Positions 1 through 8,800 of a DNA stretch of 64,000 nucleotides are shown here, in pieces. A model generated the notes under the pieces. That model did no database searches. It was not told the DNA's origin and saw nothing but the letters and a program-made list of their open reading frames with translations. A program made the position numbers and the translations under genes. Source of the stretch: Prevotella sp. (GTDB lineage Bacteria > Bacteroidota > Bacteroidia > Bacteroidales > Dysgonomonadaceae); contig JAITVV010000084.1 in NCBI GenBank assembly GCA_031285625.1, positions 1 to 64,000 of the forward strand, written 5' to 3'. Each line of letters begins with the position of its first letter. The stretch's first letter is position 1.

Positions 1-25
1 GCAATACAATTCGGGACAAATTTAA

Positions 26-42
26 GGTACTAAATCGGTACC
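26..42. repeat. GGTAC-N7-GTACC repeat, copy 1
   Basis: GGTACTAAATCGGTACC is an inverted repeat with 5-base arms and a 7-base centre. A second copy at 245-261 matches at 15 of 17 bases. The two copies flank the tRNA-end fragment, which suggests recombinase or arm-type binding sites; this role is inference. Confidence 0.45.
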
Positions 43-91
43 CATTTTTTTAAGAAAGTCTGAAATGTATTTGTTTATAAGCATATAGAGA

Positions 92-119
92 GCGGGGTTC
101 GAATCCCGTCTTTCGCTCA
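92..119 (+). other. tRNA 3'-end fragment, probable integration (att) site
   Basis: The stretch contains a T-loop consensus (GGTTCGAATCC) followed by an acceptor-like end, as in the 3' end of a tRNA gene. The 5' part of the T stem does not pair fully and no D or anticodon arm lies upstream, so this is not a complete tRNA. A lone tRNA 3' end is the usual scar left at the far border of an element integrated into a tRNA gene by a tyrosine recombinase. If so, the element (or its remains) lies to the left, outside the window. Integrase remains at 389-693 fit this reading. Confidence 0.5.
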
Positions 120-154
120 ACCTCTGAAAGATATCAGAGAGAAAAATGAAGATG

Positions 155-192
155 ATAGCTTCCAAATCAACAGATTGGAAGCTATTTTTTTT
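155..192 (+). terminator. Intrinsic terminator after the tRNA-end fragment
   Basis: An 11-base perfect stem (155-165 with 175-185) with a 9-base loop is followed directly by a T run. It would have ended transcription of the tRNA gene whose 3' end lies just upstream. Confidence 0.75.
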
Positions 193-244
193 ACTATTAA
201 TTCCACTTGAAAGCCATAAAAAAGCCACAAACGGAGAACTAAAC

Positions 245-261
245 GGTACTAAAACAGTACC
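245..261. repeat. GGTAC-N7-GTACC repeat, copy 2
   Basis: GGTACTAAAACAGTACC is the partner of the repeat at 26-42, with the same arms and spacer length. It lies between the tRNA-end fragment and the integrase relic. Confidence 0.45.
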
Positions 262-388
262 TGTTTTAATCTCTTAAAATTGGCACCGATTTCCTATATA
301 AATCACTGATATGTCGCATATTATCTTCTAGATTGTTCTTCTTCCGAAGCACGTTAAAACTATTTTTATTACTTATAAAATTATGTAT

Positions 389-696
389 ATGAGACGAAGT
401 ACTTTCAGGATACTCTTTTACATTAAAAGGGGGAATCGAAGAAAAATGGTGATGTTGTAATAATGGGCCGGATCACTATAGACGGAGAACGTTCGAAGTT
501 CAGTACTAAGCTGGAAATTACTCCCTCCGGGTGGGATAATAAGACTGGAAAAGCGAAAGGAAACAGTGTAAATGCAGCTAACATTAACTGTATGCTTAAT
601 AATATCCGTGGAAAAGTAACCCTCCATTATAACAGACTAATGGATATCAATGGATATGCCAATCCGGATACACTTAAAAATGCACTATTCGGGGAA
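389..696 (+). pseudogene. Tyrosine recombinase (integrase) N-terminal relic
   Basis: From the ATG at 389 the frame reads MRRSTFRILFYIKR, a typical start of Bacteroidota site-specific integrases. Near the AAAAGGGGG run (425-433) the homologous reading moves to another frame: GESKKNGDVVIMGRITIDG and onward, the arm-type DNA-binding domain and the start of the SAM-like core-binding domain. One extra G in the run would restore a single frame, so a one-base deletion is the likely cause. Similarity stops at about 693 (NALFG) and the catalytic domain with the R/H/R/Y residues is absent. The gene is therefore both frameshifted and cut off, ending against another broken gene on the opposite strand. 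It cannot encode a working recombinase. Confidence 0.8.
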
Positions 697-1038
697 TGTA
701 TCATCACATAATCCCCTTCTGCCTGTAAATATATTACCTCCGAAATCATTACCACATCGATTTTTTGACCATTCTTGATTGCAATACGCTCTAATATTTC
801 TGTTTTTTCAGCAACTTCTGCCGATTCCGAATTATCAACAAGTTCTTCTTCATCTATTAAATCTATTTCTTTTACAGTATAAATATTATTATAAACGAGA
901 ACAGCAAGCACATAGGTTAATATGGCTAGAAGAATACGCACTCCAAACACCAAGAATTATAAGGAAAACGGCAAGCCCATAACCTCCATTATTTTTCCCT
1001 CTCTTAAAAAGATATTTATCATTCGAATTTGCTTCCAT
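697..1038 (-). pseudogene. LytTR-domain regulator, broken N-terminal part
   Basis: From the ATG at 1036-1038 the reading starts MEANSNDKYLFKRGKNNGGYGLAVFL. A hydrophobic membrane segment follows in a different frame (ILLAILTYVLAVLVYNN), so a frameshift lies near 940-950. Next comes a linker and the first part of a LytTR DNA-binding domain (RIAIKNGQKIDVVMISEVIYLQ, then AEGDYVMIHS). At about 697 the homologous sequence stops where the integrase relic on the other strand ends, and the C-terminal half of the domain is missing. Membrane-anchored LytTR regulators are common in Bacteroidales. It is a pseudogene by both frameshift and truncation, most likely damaged by the same insertion or deletion that cut the integrase. 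Confidence 0.7.
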
Positions 1039-1321
1039 AAAATTGATTTTATTGATTTTAGTATAAAAGTAAATCTATAACTGGCTTAAGACAAGTAAAA
1101 ATCGATGAACTACCATTATTTCCCGATAAACGAATGATAAAAAACTTTAAAAGTATACGAATTTAAGGTCATTAAAAAGCAGAAATTTTAAACCTTTATA
1201 AGGTATTCTTGTTGTATTGTTATATAACTAAAAAATTAACAATAAAAAGAGAGTCATTTAAACCTTTGCTTTTTTATTCAGTCATAAACCGAAACAAATA
1301 TCAATTAAAATAAATAAGAAA

Positions 1322-1813
1322 ATGAAACAATTTACAAAAACGACATTAGCCTTATTCGCTATGAGCATATTAATATCATTCACAGGAATGGTACAGGCAC
1401 AAAGTAAACAAGATATAGAGAAAGCACTGGAACCATTTCCTAAAGCTGCCGAAGGCATGGTCAGACATGTAATCCAGTTGGGTAAGAAATCAGACGAGTC
1501 TATGTATAAAGTAGAAATTATACCTGGCAAAGTGATGAGCGTAGACTGTAACCACCATTCACTTATGGGTAATCTGGAAGAAAAAGACTTACAAGGATGG
1601 GGATACAACTATTATGAATTTACATCAAACGGTCAGACCAGATCTACGATGATGGCTTGCAACAAACCCAATGAAAACAAATTTGTAATGGGCCAAACGA
1701 TACTAATCAGATATAATAGCAAGTTACCGATTGTTGTATATGCTCCACAAGGATATGAAATTAAATACCGAATTTGGAAAGCAGGGAAGAATCAATCATC
1801 TGCATTAAAGTAA
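1322..1813 (+). CDS. eco: Ecotin, periplasmic serine protease inhibitor
   Basis: This 163-residue protein matches ecotin, the dimeric periplasmic inhibitor of trypsin-fold serine proteases. A signal peptide covers about residues 1-26 (cleavage near VQA-Q). The family landmarks are present: the VIQL strand, VDCN (Cys76), GWGYNYYEF, STMMACN (Cys113), and the C-terminal RYNSKLPIVVYAPQGYEIKYRIWKA. Cys76 and Cys113 correspond to the disulfide that holds the primary reactive loop. By alignment the P1 residue is Met110, as in E. coli ecotin, which gives broad inhibition. The gene stands alone with its own terminator at 1834-1874. A 7 of 8 match to the Bacteroidota -7 box lies at 1261-1268; the remaining leader (1039-1260) shows nothing recognisable. 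Protection against host or competitor proteases is the likely role. Confidence 0.95.
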   Translation: MKQFTKTTLALFAMSILISFTGMVQAQSKQDIEKALEPFPKAAEGMVRHVIQLGKKSDESMYKVEIIPGKVMSVDCNHHSLMGNLEEKDLQGWGYNYYEFTSNGQTRSTMMACNKPNENKFVMGQTILIRYNSKLPIVVYAPQGYEIKYRIWKAGKNQSSALK

Positions 1814-1833
1814 TACATTAAGCTATATAATAT

Positions 1834-1874
1834 ATTAAGGAGGTAACGAGTTTTTGTTTACCTCCTTAATTTTT
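1834..1874 (+). terminator. Terminator after ecotin
   Basis: A 13-base perfect stem (1834-1846 with 1858-1870) is followed by TTTTT. Confidence 0.85.
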
Positions 1875-1947
1875 GCCTATTGGCAATGATGCCTAAAGTA
1901 TCAAATGGAAAAGTGCTGGTTTGAATAACAAATTCTTAAAATATTTA

Positions 1948-1955
1948 TAACTTTG
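1948..1955 (+). promoter_or_regulatory. -7 box of the serS promoter
   Basis: TAACTTTG matches TAnnTTTG, 23 bases before the start codon. A TTTG at 1920-1923 lies slightly too far upstream (24 bases) to be an ideal -33 element. Confidence 0.5.
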
Positions 1956-1978
1956 CATCTTAAATAAAAATCAGATAT

Positions 1979-3250
1979 ATGTTGACGCTGAAAACCATTA
2001 GTGAAAATCCGGAGTTAGTTATAAAAAAATTAGCTAAGAAACACTTCGACGGAAAAGAGATTATAGGTAGGGTGCTGGAGATAGACCAGACCAGAAAAAA
2101 GACACAAACAACCCTTGATGCGAGCCTTGCTGAATCCAACAGCCTGTCTAAACATATAGGCCAACTAATGAAAGAAGGCAAAAAAACGGAAGCTGAAGCT
2201 GCTAAAAACAGAGTAGCCGAAATAAAAGGAGAAAATAAGATTCTGGAAGATGCATTACGTCAGGCAGAGCAAGATCTTCAGGAATTACTCGTTCTTATAC
2301 CTAACCTTCCTTCTGATGAAGTACCCGAAGGTAGAACAGCGGAAGATAATGTAGTTGAAAAAACAGGGGGTATCCTTCCTGATTTGGGAGAAGATGCGCT
2401 GCCACACTGGGATCTGGCAAAAAAATATGATTTAATAGACTTCGAACTTGGAGTAAAGATATCAGGAGCAGGTTTTCCTGTCTATAAGGGAAAAGGAGCC
2501 AGATTACAACGTGCTTTAATCAATTTCTTTTTGGATAAAGCAAGAGAAGCCGGTTATCTGGAAGTACAACCACCATATGTAGTAAATGCCGCATCTGGCT
2601 ATGGAACAGGGAATTTGCCTGACAAAGAGGGCCAGATGTATCATGCTACTGTAGATGATCTATACCTAATACCTACGGCAGAAATTCCTGTGACAAATAT
2701 ATATAGGGACGTAATCCTTGAAGAAAAAGATTTACCGGTAATGAATACGGCGTATTCTGCCTGTTTCCGTCGTGAGGCCGGATCTTACGGAAAAGATGTA
2801 CGCGGACTAAACCGTTTACACCAATTTGATAAGGTAGAAATTGTACGTATAGATAAACCTGAACATTCTTATATCTCCCTGAAAGAGATGGTTGCTCATG
2901 TGCAATCCCTTGTGGAAGAACTGGAATTGCCTTGGCGGATACTTCGTTTATGTGGAGGGGATATGAGCTTCACTTCAGCGCTGACATTTGATTTCGAAGT
3001 ATTTTCCGCAGCTCAAAAACGCTGGTTGGAAGTAAGTTCTGTTTCGAATTTCGAAAATTTTCAGGCTAACCGTCTAAAATGTCGTTATCGTGATGCAGAT
3101 AAAAAAATACAGCTAGTTCACACATTAAACGGAAGTGCCTTAGCTCTACCCCGCATTGTAGCGGCGCTTTTGGAAAATAACCAAACTGCCGATGGTATAC
3201 GCATACCGAAAGCACTCGTGCCATATACAGGTTTTGAATTTATTAATTAA
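1979..3250 (+). CDS. serS: Serine--tRNA ligase
   Basis: This 423-residue cytoplasmic class II aminoacyl-tRNA synthetase charges tRNA-Ser (and tRNA-Sec where present) with serine. Residues about 1-105 form the antiparallel coiled-coil arm that holds the long variable arm of tRNA-Ser. Motif 2 is visible near residues 263-285 (CFRREAGSYGKDVRGLNRLHQF) and motif 3 near 383-400 (GSALALPRIVAALLENNQ). Length and start are usual for bacterial SerRS. It is transcribed alone from a promoter just upstream. Confidence 0.98.
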   Translation: MLTLKTISENPELVIKKLAKKHFDGKEIIGRVLEIDQTRKKTQTTLDASLAESNSLSKHIGQLMKEGKKTEAEAAKNRVAEIKGENKILEDALRQAEQDLQELLVLIPNLPSDEVPEGRTAEDNVVEKTGGILPDLGEDALPHWDLAKKYDLIDFELGVKISGAGFPVYKGKGARLQRALINFFLDKAREAGYLEVQPPYVVNAASGYGTGNLPDKEGQMYHATVDDLYLIPTAEIPVTNIYRDVILEEKDLPVMNTAYSACFRREAGSYGKDVRGLNRLHQFDKVEIVRIDKPEHSYISLKEMVAHVQSLVEELELPWRILRLCGGDMSFTSALTFDFEVFSAAQKRWLEVSSVSNFENFQANRLKCRYRDADKKIQLVHTLNGSALALPRIVAALLENNQTADGIRIPKALVPYTGFEFIN

Positions 3251-3304
3251 AGTGAAAATCAAACTATTTGACAAAAAAAAGCGTTATTTTAATTGTTAAT
3301 GTAT

Positions 3305-3312
3305 TAATTTTG
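3305..3312 (+). promoter_or_regulatory. -7 box upstream of the first SPOR lipoprotein
   Basis: TAATTTTG matches TAnnTTTG 37 bases before the start codon. No clear -33 element was found at the usual spacing. Confidence 0.4.
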
Positions 3313-3349
3313 CGTTAAGTGTTAAAATGAACATAATTAATAAAAAGAT

Positions 3350-3874
3350 ATGAATAAGAAATTAATGGGAATCGGATTGGCCCTGGCTTTAATTATAGGG
3401 TTCGGGTCTTGTAAGCCAAAACAAAGTGCTTATAAATCGGTATATGAAGCAGCAAAAGAAAGAGAAATGGAAGAAAATACAGTTTCTTCAACTCCTGTTT
3501 CTAAACCTGCAGAAACTACACCTACTTATACCAGTTCAACAGAATCTGTTAGAAAAGAAAAAGTAACTCCTGTATATGAAAGTGATGCCAATGGTTTAAA
3601 AGCATATAGCGTAGTTATAGCTGCTATGGCTATGAAACCTGGAGCAGAATCATTAAAAGAAAGATTTGGTAACGAAGGCTACAATGTAATATTAGCCCGT
3701 AACGATCAAGGTATGTATCGTGTAATCATTGCCAGCTATGATTCTAAGGAACAAGCTGTAGCTAAGAAGAACGAAATTCTTGAAAAATACAATGCATTAG
3801 GCGATGCTTCTACATTAAGAAGTAAATATGGTATCCCGTTCAATGATTGGTGGATACTACAAAGAGAATATTAA
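3350..3874 (+). CDS. SPOR-domain lipoprotein
   Basis: The 174-residue product begins with a lipoprotein signal (lipobox GSC, Cys at about residue 21). A Thr/Ser/Pro-rich linker follows, then a C-terminal SPOR-like domain from about residue 85 (YSVVIAAMAMKPGAESLKERF ... YRVIIASYDSKEQAVAKKNEI). SPOR domains bind peptidoglycan stripped of stem peptides, typically at division sites. It should be anchored in a membrane, facing the periplasm. The next gene is a longer paralogue, so the pair looks like a tandem duplication. The exact role is unknown. Confidence 0.8.
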   Translation: MNKKLMGIGLALALIIGFGSCKPKQSAYKSVYEAAKEREMEENTVSSTPVSKPAETTPTYTSSTESVRKEKVTPVYESDANGLKAYSVVIAAMAMKPGAESLKERFGNEGYNVILARNDQGMYRVIIASYDSKEQAVAKKNEILEKYNALGDASTLRSKYGIPFNDWWILQREY

Positions 3875-3892
3875 TAAGTACATCTAAATAAT

Positions 3893-3922
3893 AGAGGAGA
3901 GCTATCGTTCTCCTCTTATTTT
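3893..3922 (+). terminator. Terminator after the first SPOR lipoprotein
   Basis: An 8-base stem (3893-3900 with 3909-3916) is followed by a T-rich stretch, so the two SPOR genes are probably separate transcription units. Confidence 0.65.
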
Positions 3923-4006
3923 GTATACTATCTCAGCACAAAGACCTATCAAAACCTTAACAGTTCATTTTTAACCTTTATAATATTAAATACACTTCTT
4001 TTTTTT

Positions 4007-4014
4007 TATCTTTG
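4007..4014 (+). promoter_or_regulatory. -7 box upstream of the second SPOR lipoprotein
   Basis: TATCTTTG is a full match to TAnnTTTG, 45 bases before the start codon. It supports independent transcription of this gene. Confidence 0.5.
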
Positions 4015-4059
4015 TGCAATATACTAGGTAGAATATCCTCTAAACAAACTTATTGAAAT

Positions 4060-4860
4060 ATGAAAGTATTACACACAACTTTGCTACTTGCTATAATTAT
4101 TGTTATTTCGTCTTGTAAGTCACAAGATCAGGCGCTTAAAGACTTCTATCGAAATACAAATAATCAAATGAAAAGAGAATCTTTCCTGATAAAATCAAGT
4201 CCTGCAACGCCTGCGCAACAATACGAGGAAAGATCGATCAACAGTTCTGCTGAGTCAGCTTACATGGCGCAAGTAAAAGCAAAATCCGAGCAGTTTCATG
4301 TAATCTATGATGAGTCGGAATATGCCAATGGAGATGTTTATCTTGAAGCAGCAAAACACAGACAAGCTTTGATCGAAAAAGCTAACAAAGATTGTCCTGA
4401 TTGTCCAAAAACAACATCTGTTACTACAACGACAACCATAAGCCAGCCTACAACAAGTACCGGAGTATCGGCTAATACGCAATCAACAAGTGGAACACCG
4501 GATTTCTTTGCTCACTTACTTAATACTGATAAGAAACTAATAAGAACAGAAGGTGTTTCATATACAAATACAGATGATAAGGCGAAACTGAAAAAGTACA
4601 ATGTAGTTATTGCTGCTCTATCTAAATATGAAGGAACAGAACGTCTAAAAAATGCTTTTGCCGGTTCAGGAGAATCCCTTACTATTCTCAAAAACGATTC
4701 AGGATTATATTACGTTATCATTGGCAGTTTTGATACAGAAGGGCAGGCAATGGACAAAATAAAGAGTATTGAAAGGGAATATAACAGCCGTTATACAGCA
4801 GCACAGTTGCAGAGCAAATACGGTATTACATTTACCAATTTGTGGATTCTAAGAAAATAA
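4060..4860 (+). CDS. SPOR-domain lipoprotein, longer paralogue
   Basis: This 266-residue protein has a lipoprotein signal (lipobox SSC, Cys19), a charged helical region, a Thr/Ser-rich linker at about residues 120-150 and a C-terminal SPOR-like domain from about residue 175. The SPOR part ends SKYGITFTNLWILRK, closely parallel to SKYGIPFNDWWILQREY of the preceding gene. The N-terminal region is longer and unlike it. A cell-envelope role with peptidoglycan binding is likely from the domain; no specific function can be named. Confidence 0.8.
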   Translation: MKVLHTTLLLAIIIVISSCKSQDQALKDFYRNTNNQMKRESFLIKSSPATPAQQYEERSINSSAESAYMAQVKAKSEQFHVIYDESEYANGDVYLEAAKHRQALIEKANKDCPDCPKTTSVTTTTTISQPTTSTGVSANTQSTSGTPDFFAHLLNTDKKLIRTEGVSYTNTDDKAKLKKYNVVIAALSKYEGTERLKNAFAGSGESLTILKNDSGLYYVIIGSFDTEGQAMDKIKSIEREYNSRYTAAQLQSKYGITFTNLWILRK

Positions 4861-4967
4861 GGTTACAGACCTATTTATTGACGACTCAGGTATAGCTACT
4901 AACAGACAGCTATTACTTATAAAATGTGATGTTAATTATTAGTGTTTAATAAAGATATTTGATAAGA

Positions 4968-5726
4968 ATGAAAGTAAAGTTCTTGGGAACAGGAACATCG
5001 ACAGGAGTCCCTGAAATAGGTTGCCAATGTGAGGTATGTACCTCTGACGATATAAAAAACAGACGCTTGCGAGCGTCTGTTTTGGTAAGTATAGGAGACA
5101 AAAGAATTCTTATAGATTGTGGACCTGATTTCAGGCAGCAGATCTTAAACGAAGAGTTCTCCCCAATTCATGGGGTATTACTTACCCATGAGCATTATGA
5201 TCATGTGGGAGGACTGGATGATCTTCGTCCTTTTTGTAAATTTGATGATGTGGATATATATTCCAACAGTATTACTTTAGAGGCTCTAAGGATACGTATA
5301 CCCTACTCTTTCAGAGAAAATAAATATCCGGGTGTGCCATCATTCAGATTACATGAAATAGAGAATAACACGACATTTAATATAGCAGATATTAAAATCC
5401 AACCGATAAGGGTAATGCATTACATGCTACCTATATTCGGATATAGGATTGGTAACTTTGCTTATCTTACAGATGTAAAACATATCCCTGAAGAGGAATA
5501 CGCAAAATTGAAGAACCTGGACACCCTGGTAATCAGTGCACTAAGGATCGAGGAACATATTTCTCATCTTACATTGGAAGAAGCACTGGAAGAAGTAAGG
5601 AAAATAGCTCCGAGAAAGGCTTATTTTATACATATGTCCCATCACATGGGCTTACATGAAGAAGTGCAAAAAAGGCTCCCTGAAAATATATATTTATCAT
5701 ATGACGGACTAGAGATAGAAGTATAG
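4968..5726 (+). CDS. Metallo-beta-lactamase-fold hydrolase, PhnP-like
   Basis: The 252-residue cytoplasmic protein begins MKVKFLGTGTSTGVPEIGC and has the metal motif THEHYDHVGG (HxHxDH) near residue 76, further conserved His residues (MHY, HMSHHMG) and an Asp in LTDVKH. The pattern Cys-x-Cys-xx-Cys near the start and overall length resemble PhnP, a phosphodiesterase acting on cyclic phosphoribose; a general PhnP-like phosphodiesterase is the safest call. An in-frame TTG lies nine bases upstream, but the ATG at 4968 gives the usual family start. No phn genes are nearby, so the substrate is unknown. Confidence 0.85.
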   Translation: MKVKFLGTGTSTGVPEIGCQCEVCTSDDIKNRRLRASVLVSIGDKRILIDCGPDFRQQILNEEFSPIHGVLLTHEHYDHVGGLDDLRPFCKFDDVDIYSNSITLEALRIRIPYSFRENKYPGVPSFRLHEIENNTTFNIADIKIQPIRVMHYMLPIFGYRIGNFAYLTDVKHIPEEEYAKLKNLDTLVISALRIEEHISHLTLEEALEEVRKIAPRKAYFIHMSHHMGLHEEVQKRLPENIYLSYDGLEIEV

Positions 5727-5742
5727 CAAAACCTTATATTTA

Positions 5743-5780
5743 TTAAAAGGGTTATATCCATATGGATATAACCCTTTTAA
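5743..5780. terminator. Perfect 38-base palindrome, bidirectional terminator
   Basis: A 19 + 19 base perfect inverted repeat with TTAAAAGGG/CCCTTTTAA ends lies between convergent genes. It should stop transcription from both sides. Confidence 0.8.
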
Positions 5781-5803
5781 TTGTCTATCAAGAAGCACTA
5801 TAC

Positions 5804-8800
5804 TTATTTCGAAATCTTTGTGGTCACATTCTTATTAGTTATAATATGTGTTATCGCAGAATACGGAATCAGTTTATTACCTTGTAATCCTCTTATGGCT
5901 GTTTGCAAACATGGATCATCCATATCCGACATGAAATCATAAGTGATATCCAAATCAACTTTCTTTCCTGTAGGTAGATCGTTGTCATCCAGTTCGTCCA
6001 CCAGATCAGCTAGAGCCGGAGCTTTCACTTTGAATTTAATCTGCATCACACCCGTCGGCAATACAAAACCACCCGAACCATCTGATGCACCGGCAATAAT
6101 CAATGTATTAGGAGCATCACCTGCTTCTTGTGTCATAAAGACTGGAACAGGAGGAGTGGAGCTACCTGAGGTCTGTGTATATGCAAAGCTACCCGGCACA
6201 TAAGTAAATTCCTCATTGAAATCTACATTCAGGTACATATCTGTAATATTAGCATTGGTATTAGTAACAGTATACACAACTTCAATCTCATCATCTGATT
6301 TATAGGCCGCATGACTATATGTAGGATTCATTACCACTTCATCCTGACGCTGCTGCCACACTGCAGTAAAAGAGGTATAAGGATCTTTCGTTTCTCTGTC
6401 TTCACTATAAAGAGACTTCTGTACAGTAGCATTACTTTCAATAATTTCATAAGCTATATTCCCTCTATTATTATATACTGCACTTGGTGCATCTTCGTCA
6501 AGCAGAGCGGTTGCCCTCAAAATCAAAGTTGTTTGCCCGGGAACAACCAGTCCGTCAATCTTCAATTCTTCACCGTTACCGGATGTTGCAGGATTAATTT
6601 GAGGATCGAATGCAGGATTGTGGTCACTACTGATAGCATCTAATCCGAATGAGCCAATTTCCCATTTCATCTTTTCAGGTAAAATATCACTAAAATTGAC
6701 TGTTACCGGATCACAATTCACATTTCCAATATAGAATGAATATTCCACCGGATCACAAGTAGTGACTTCGCGCTCCTTTACCTGTTTTCCAAATGATAAA
6801 CCATCTTCATTAATTGTAGGTGGAGGCGGTACCGGACGCAGAGTGATCGGAGAAATATATATTTCTTGTGTTGACGATGTTGCTCTACCTGTAGTCCTGT
6901 ACTTAATAGTTACACTTGTCACTCCCCCTTTAAAGGAAACATTTACCATACCGTTCTTGTTACTAGCAGACACGCCTCCTCTTTTGGTTACAGTAGCTCT
7001 ATTTCCCGATATTTTGTATCTCGCCTGATTGGGTTTACCTGCAAAGCTCAGTGTAGGTACATAATTTCCGTTCGAACATCCTCCGATTATCTCAACTTCT
7101 TCAAAAGATCTGGATGAGCAATCAAGATCGGAAATCGAAAATTCAGGAATTACAGGATGATTAAATGTAATTGTAACAACGACATCCTGATTGATATTTC
7201 CACCTCTACGTTGAACACGTAAACTTCCTTTAGCCGGTGTATTTACCGAACGTGGATATCTACGGTTCGCTCTTACATTAGTAGGGTATGCAACCTTCGT
7301 TTCGGTAACCTGAATATTATCACCCAGATTTACAGGAGTATTAACTGTAAGGGTTAGCCCTGTAGCCGTCGAAGTGTTGGTATTGGACGTCCATTGCGTC
7401 CATGAGAATTGTTTCGAGCCTGTAAACTGCGCATCTTCGTCAGCAGCACAACCATCCGAATTGGCCTTGTAGCCAAAAGTAACATAGGTACCCTCAGCAG
7501 ACAAAGTATAAGCGCATTGAGGTTCGCCATTCAGCCAATTCATTGGAATTACCGCTTTAAAATTACCATAATTGGGATTACCCGGGATAAGAGCTGTTGA
7601 GTCGTCGGCAATTATCATAACAAAATCATTGCCTTTATTGATCACGTTATACAGATCTCCAGTAGCAGGGTCCCCTGAAGGTTCCTGTCCAAGGTTATTT
7701 GTCGAGTTGTCTTGCAATCCGATAAGTACTGAAATTGGGCGGTCATTGTTTGACACTTTATGCAAAAACCATCGTCTGTTAAAGATCGACTCAAAGTCAC
7801 CACAAATATCAGCATCTGCAACAACTGTTGTACCTTTTCCGTGATTATCGCCCCATATAACAGCTTCTCTGTCATTATCAAAAGTACCTACCTTACTACT
7901 ACCATCAAAATTCAACGATTCTCCCGCAACACCAACATGAAGTATAGAACCTACTTCGGTAGAGTGCGACTGAGTATTATTTAAAAGAGCTATATCGTCA
8001 CGTATAATTGCTGCAATATTATGATAGTAACGATAAGGAGAACCTACTGGCGAAGACAGTCCGGGCCATAAAGATGTACCATTAGACAATTTGTAATCGA
8101 ATCGCGGAGCAGAATAATCTGAGGAGTTAGGATTTAATGTAAGTCCGTATTTAAGAGCATAGTAGGAGTTTACCATTGCTCTTTCGTCATCAGTCAATGC
8201 CTTTTCATACATCACTACTTCCGATACAAGTCCTCTCAACGAACGGGTATGGTAACGGCTACCTCCTAGAGATCCGTTCCCATTCATATACCAAGTACCG
8301 GCTCTAACGCTACTACCATATACACCATATGCCATATTAAAACCTACAACAATATTGTTTGCCGGTATAGTACTACCAACATTTGTAAATTGATAAGACG
8401 AAATCGTAGTTGAACCGGGATTGAATAATTTTGCATCTATATTAACAGCAACATTCGTCCTTAAACGTGGCCGGCCATCTCCATTACGAGACTGAATACC
8501 AAATGTCGGCAAATATTGAGTATAACCAGTCAATACCTCAGGATTATGAAAAGATATCATATAAGTATTATCACCATCACTCGGACGCAAAGCACTATTC
8601 ATTACCATAAAAGTAGTACTATTAACAGGTTTTCCGGTGCTCATAGGACCTTTGGTTGTAGATAAGAATGCTGAAAATCGGTTTGAACTAGAATTCGTAC
8701 CCCAGTCAGTATAAAAATCAATTGCAGGATGATAGTTCATTAAGTAGTGTATAGGAATATAAACCGGTGTACGTATATCAGCATTGGAATTATTTTTACT

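Noticed and set aside
60-119. A complete tRNA gene
   Set aside because: Only the T-loop and acceptor end are recognisable; no D arm or anticodon arm precedes them and the T stem is mismatched.
3268-3273. TTGACA as a sigma-70 -35 box upstream of the first SPOR gene
   Set aside because: Bacteroidota primary sigma factor does not use the E. coli -35/-10 pattern, and the TAATTTTG -7 match is at the wrong distance from it.
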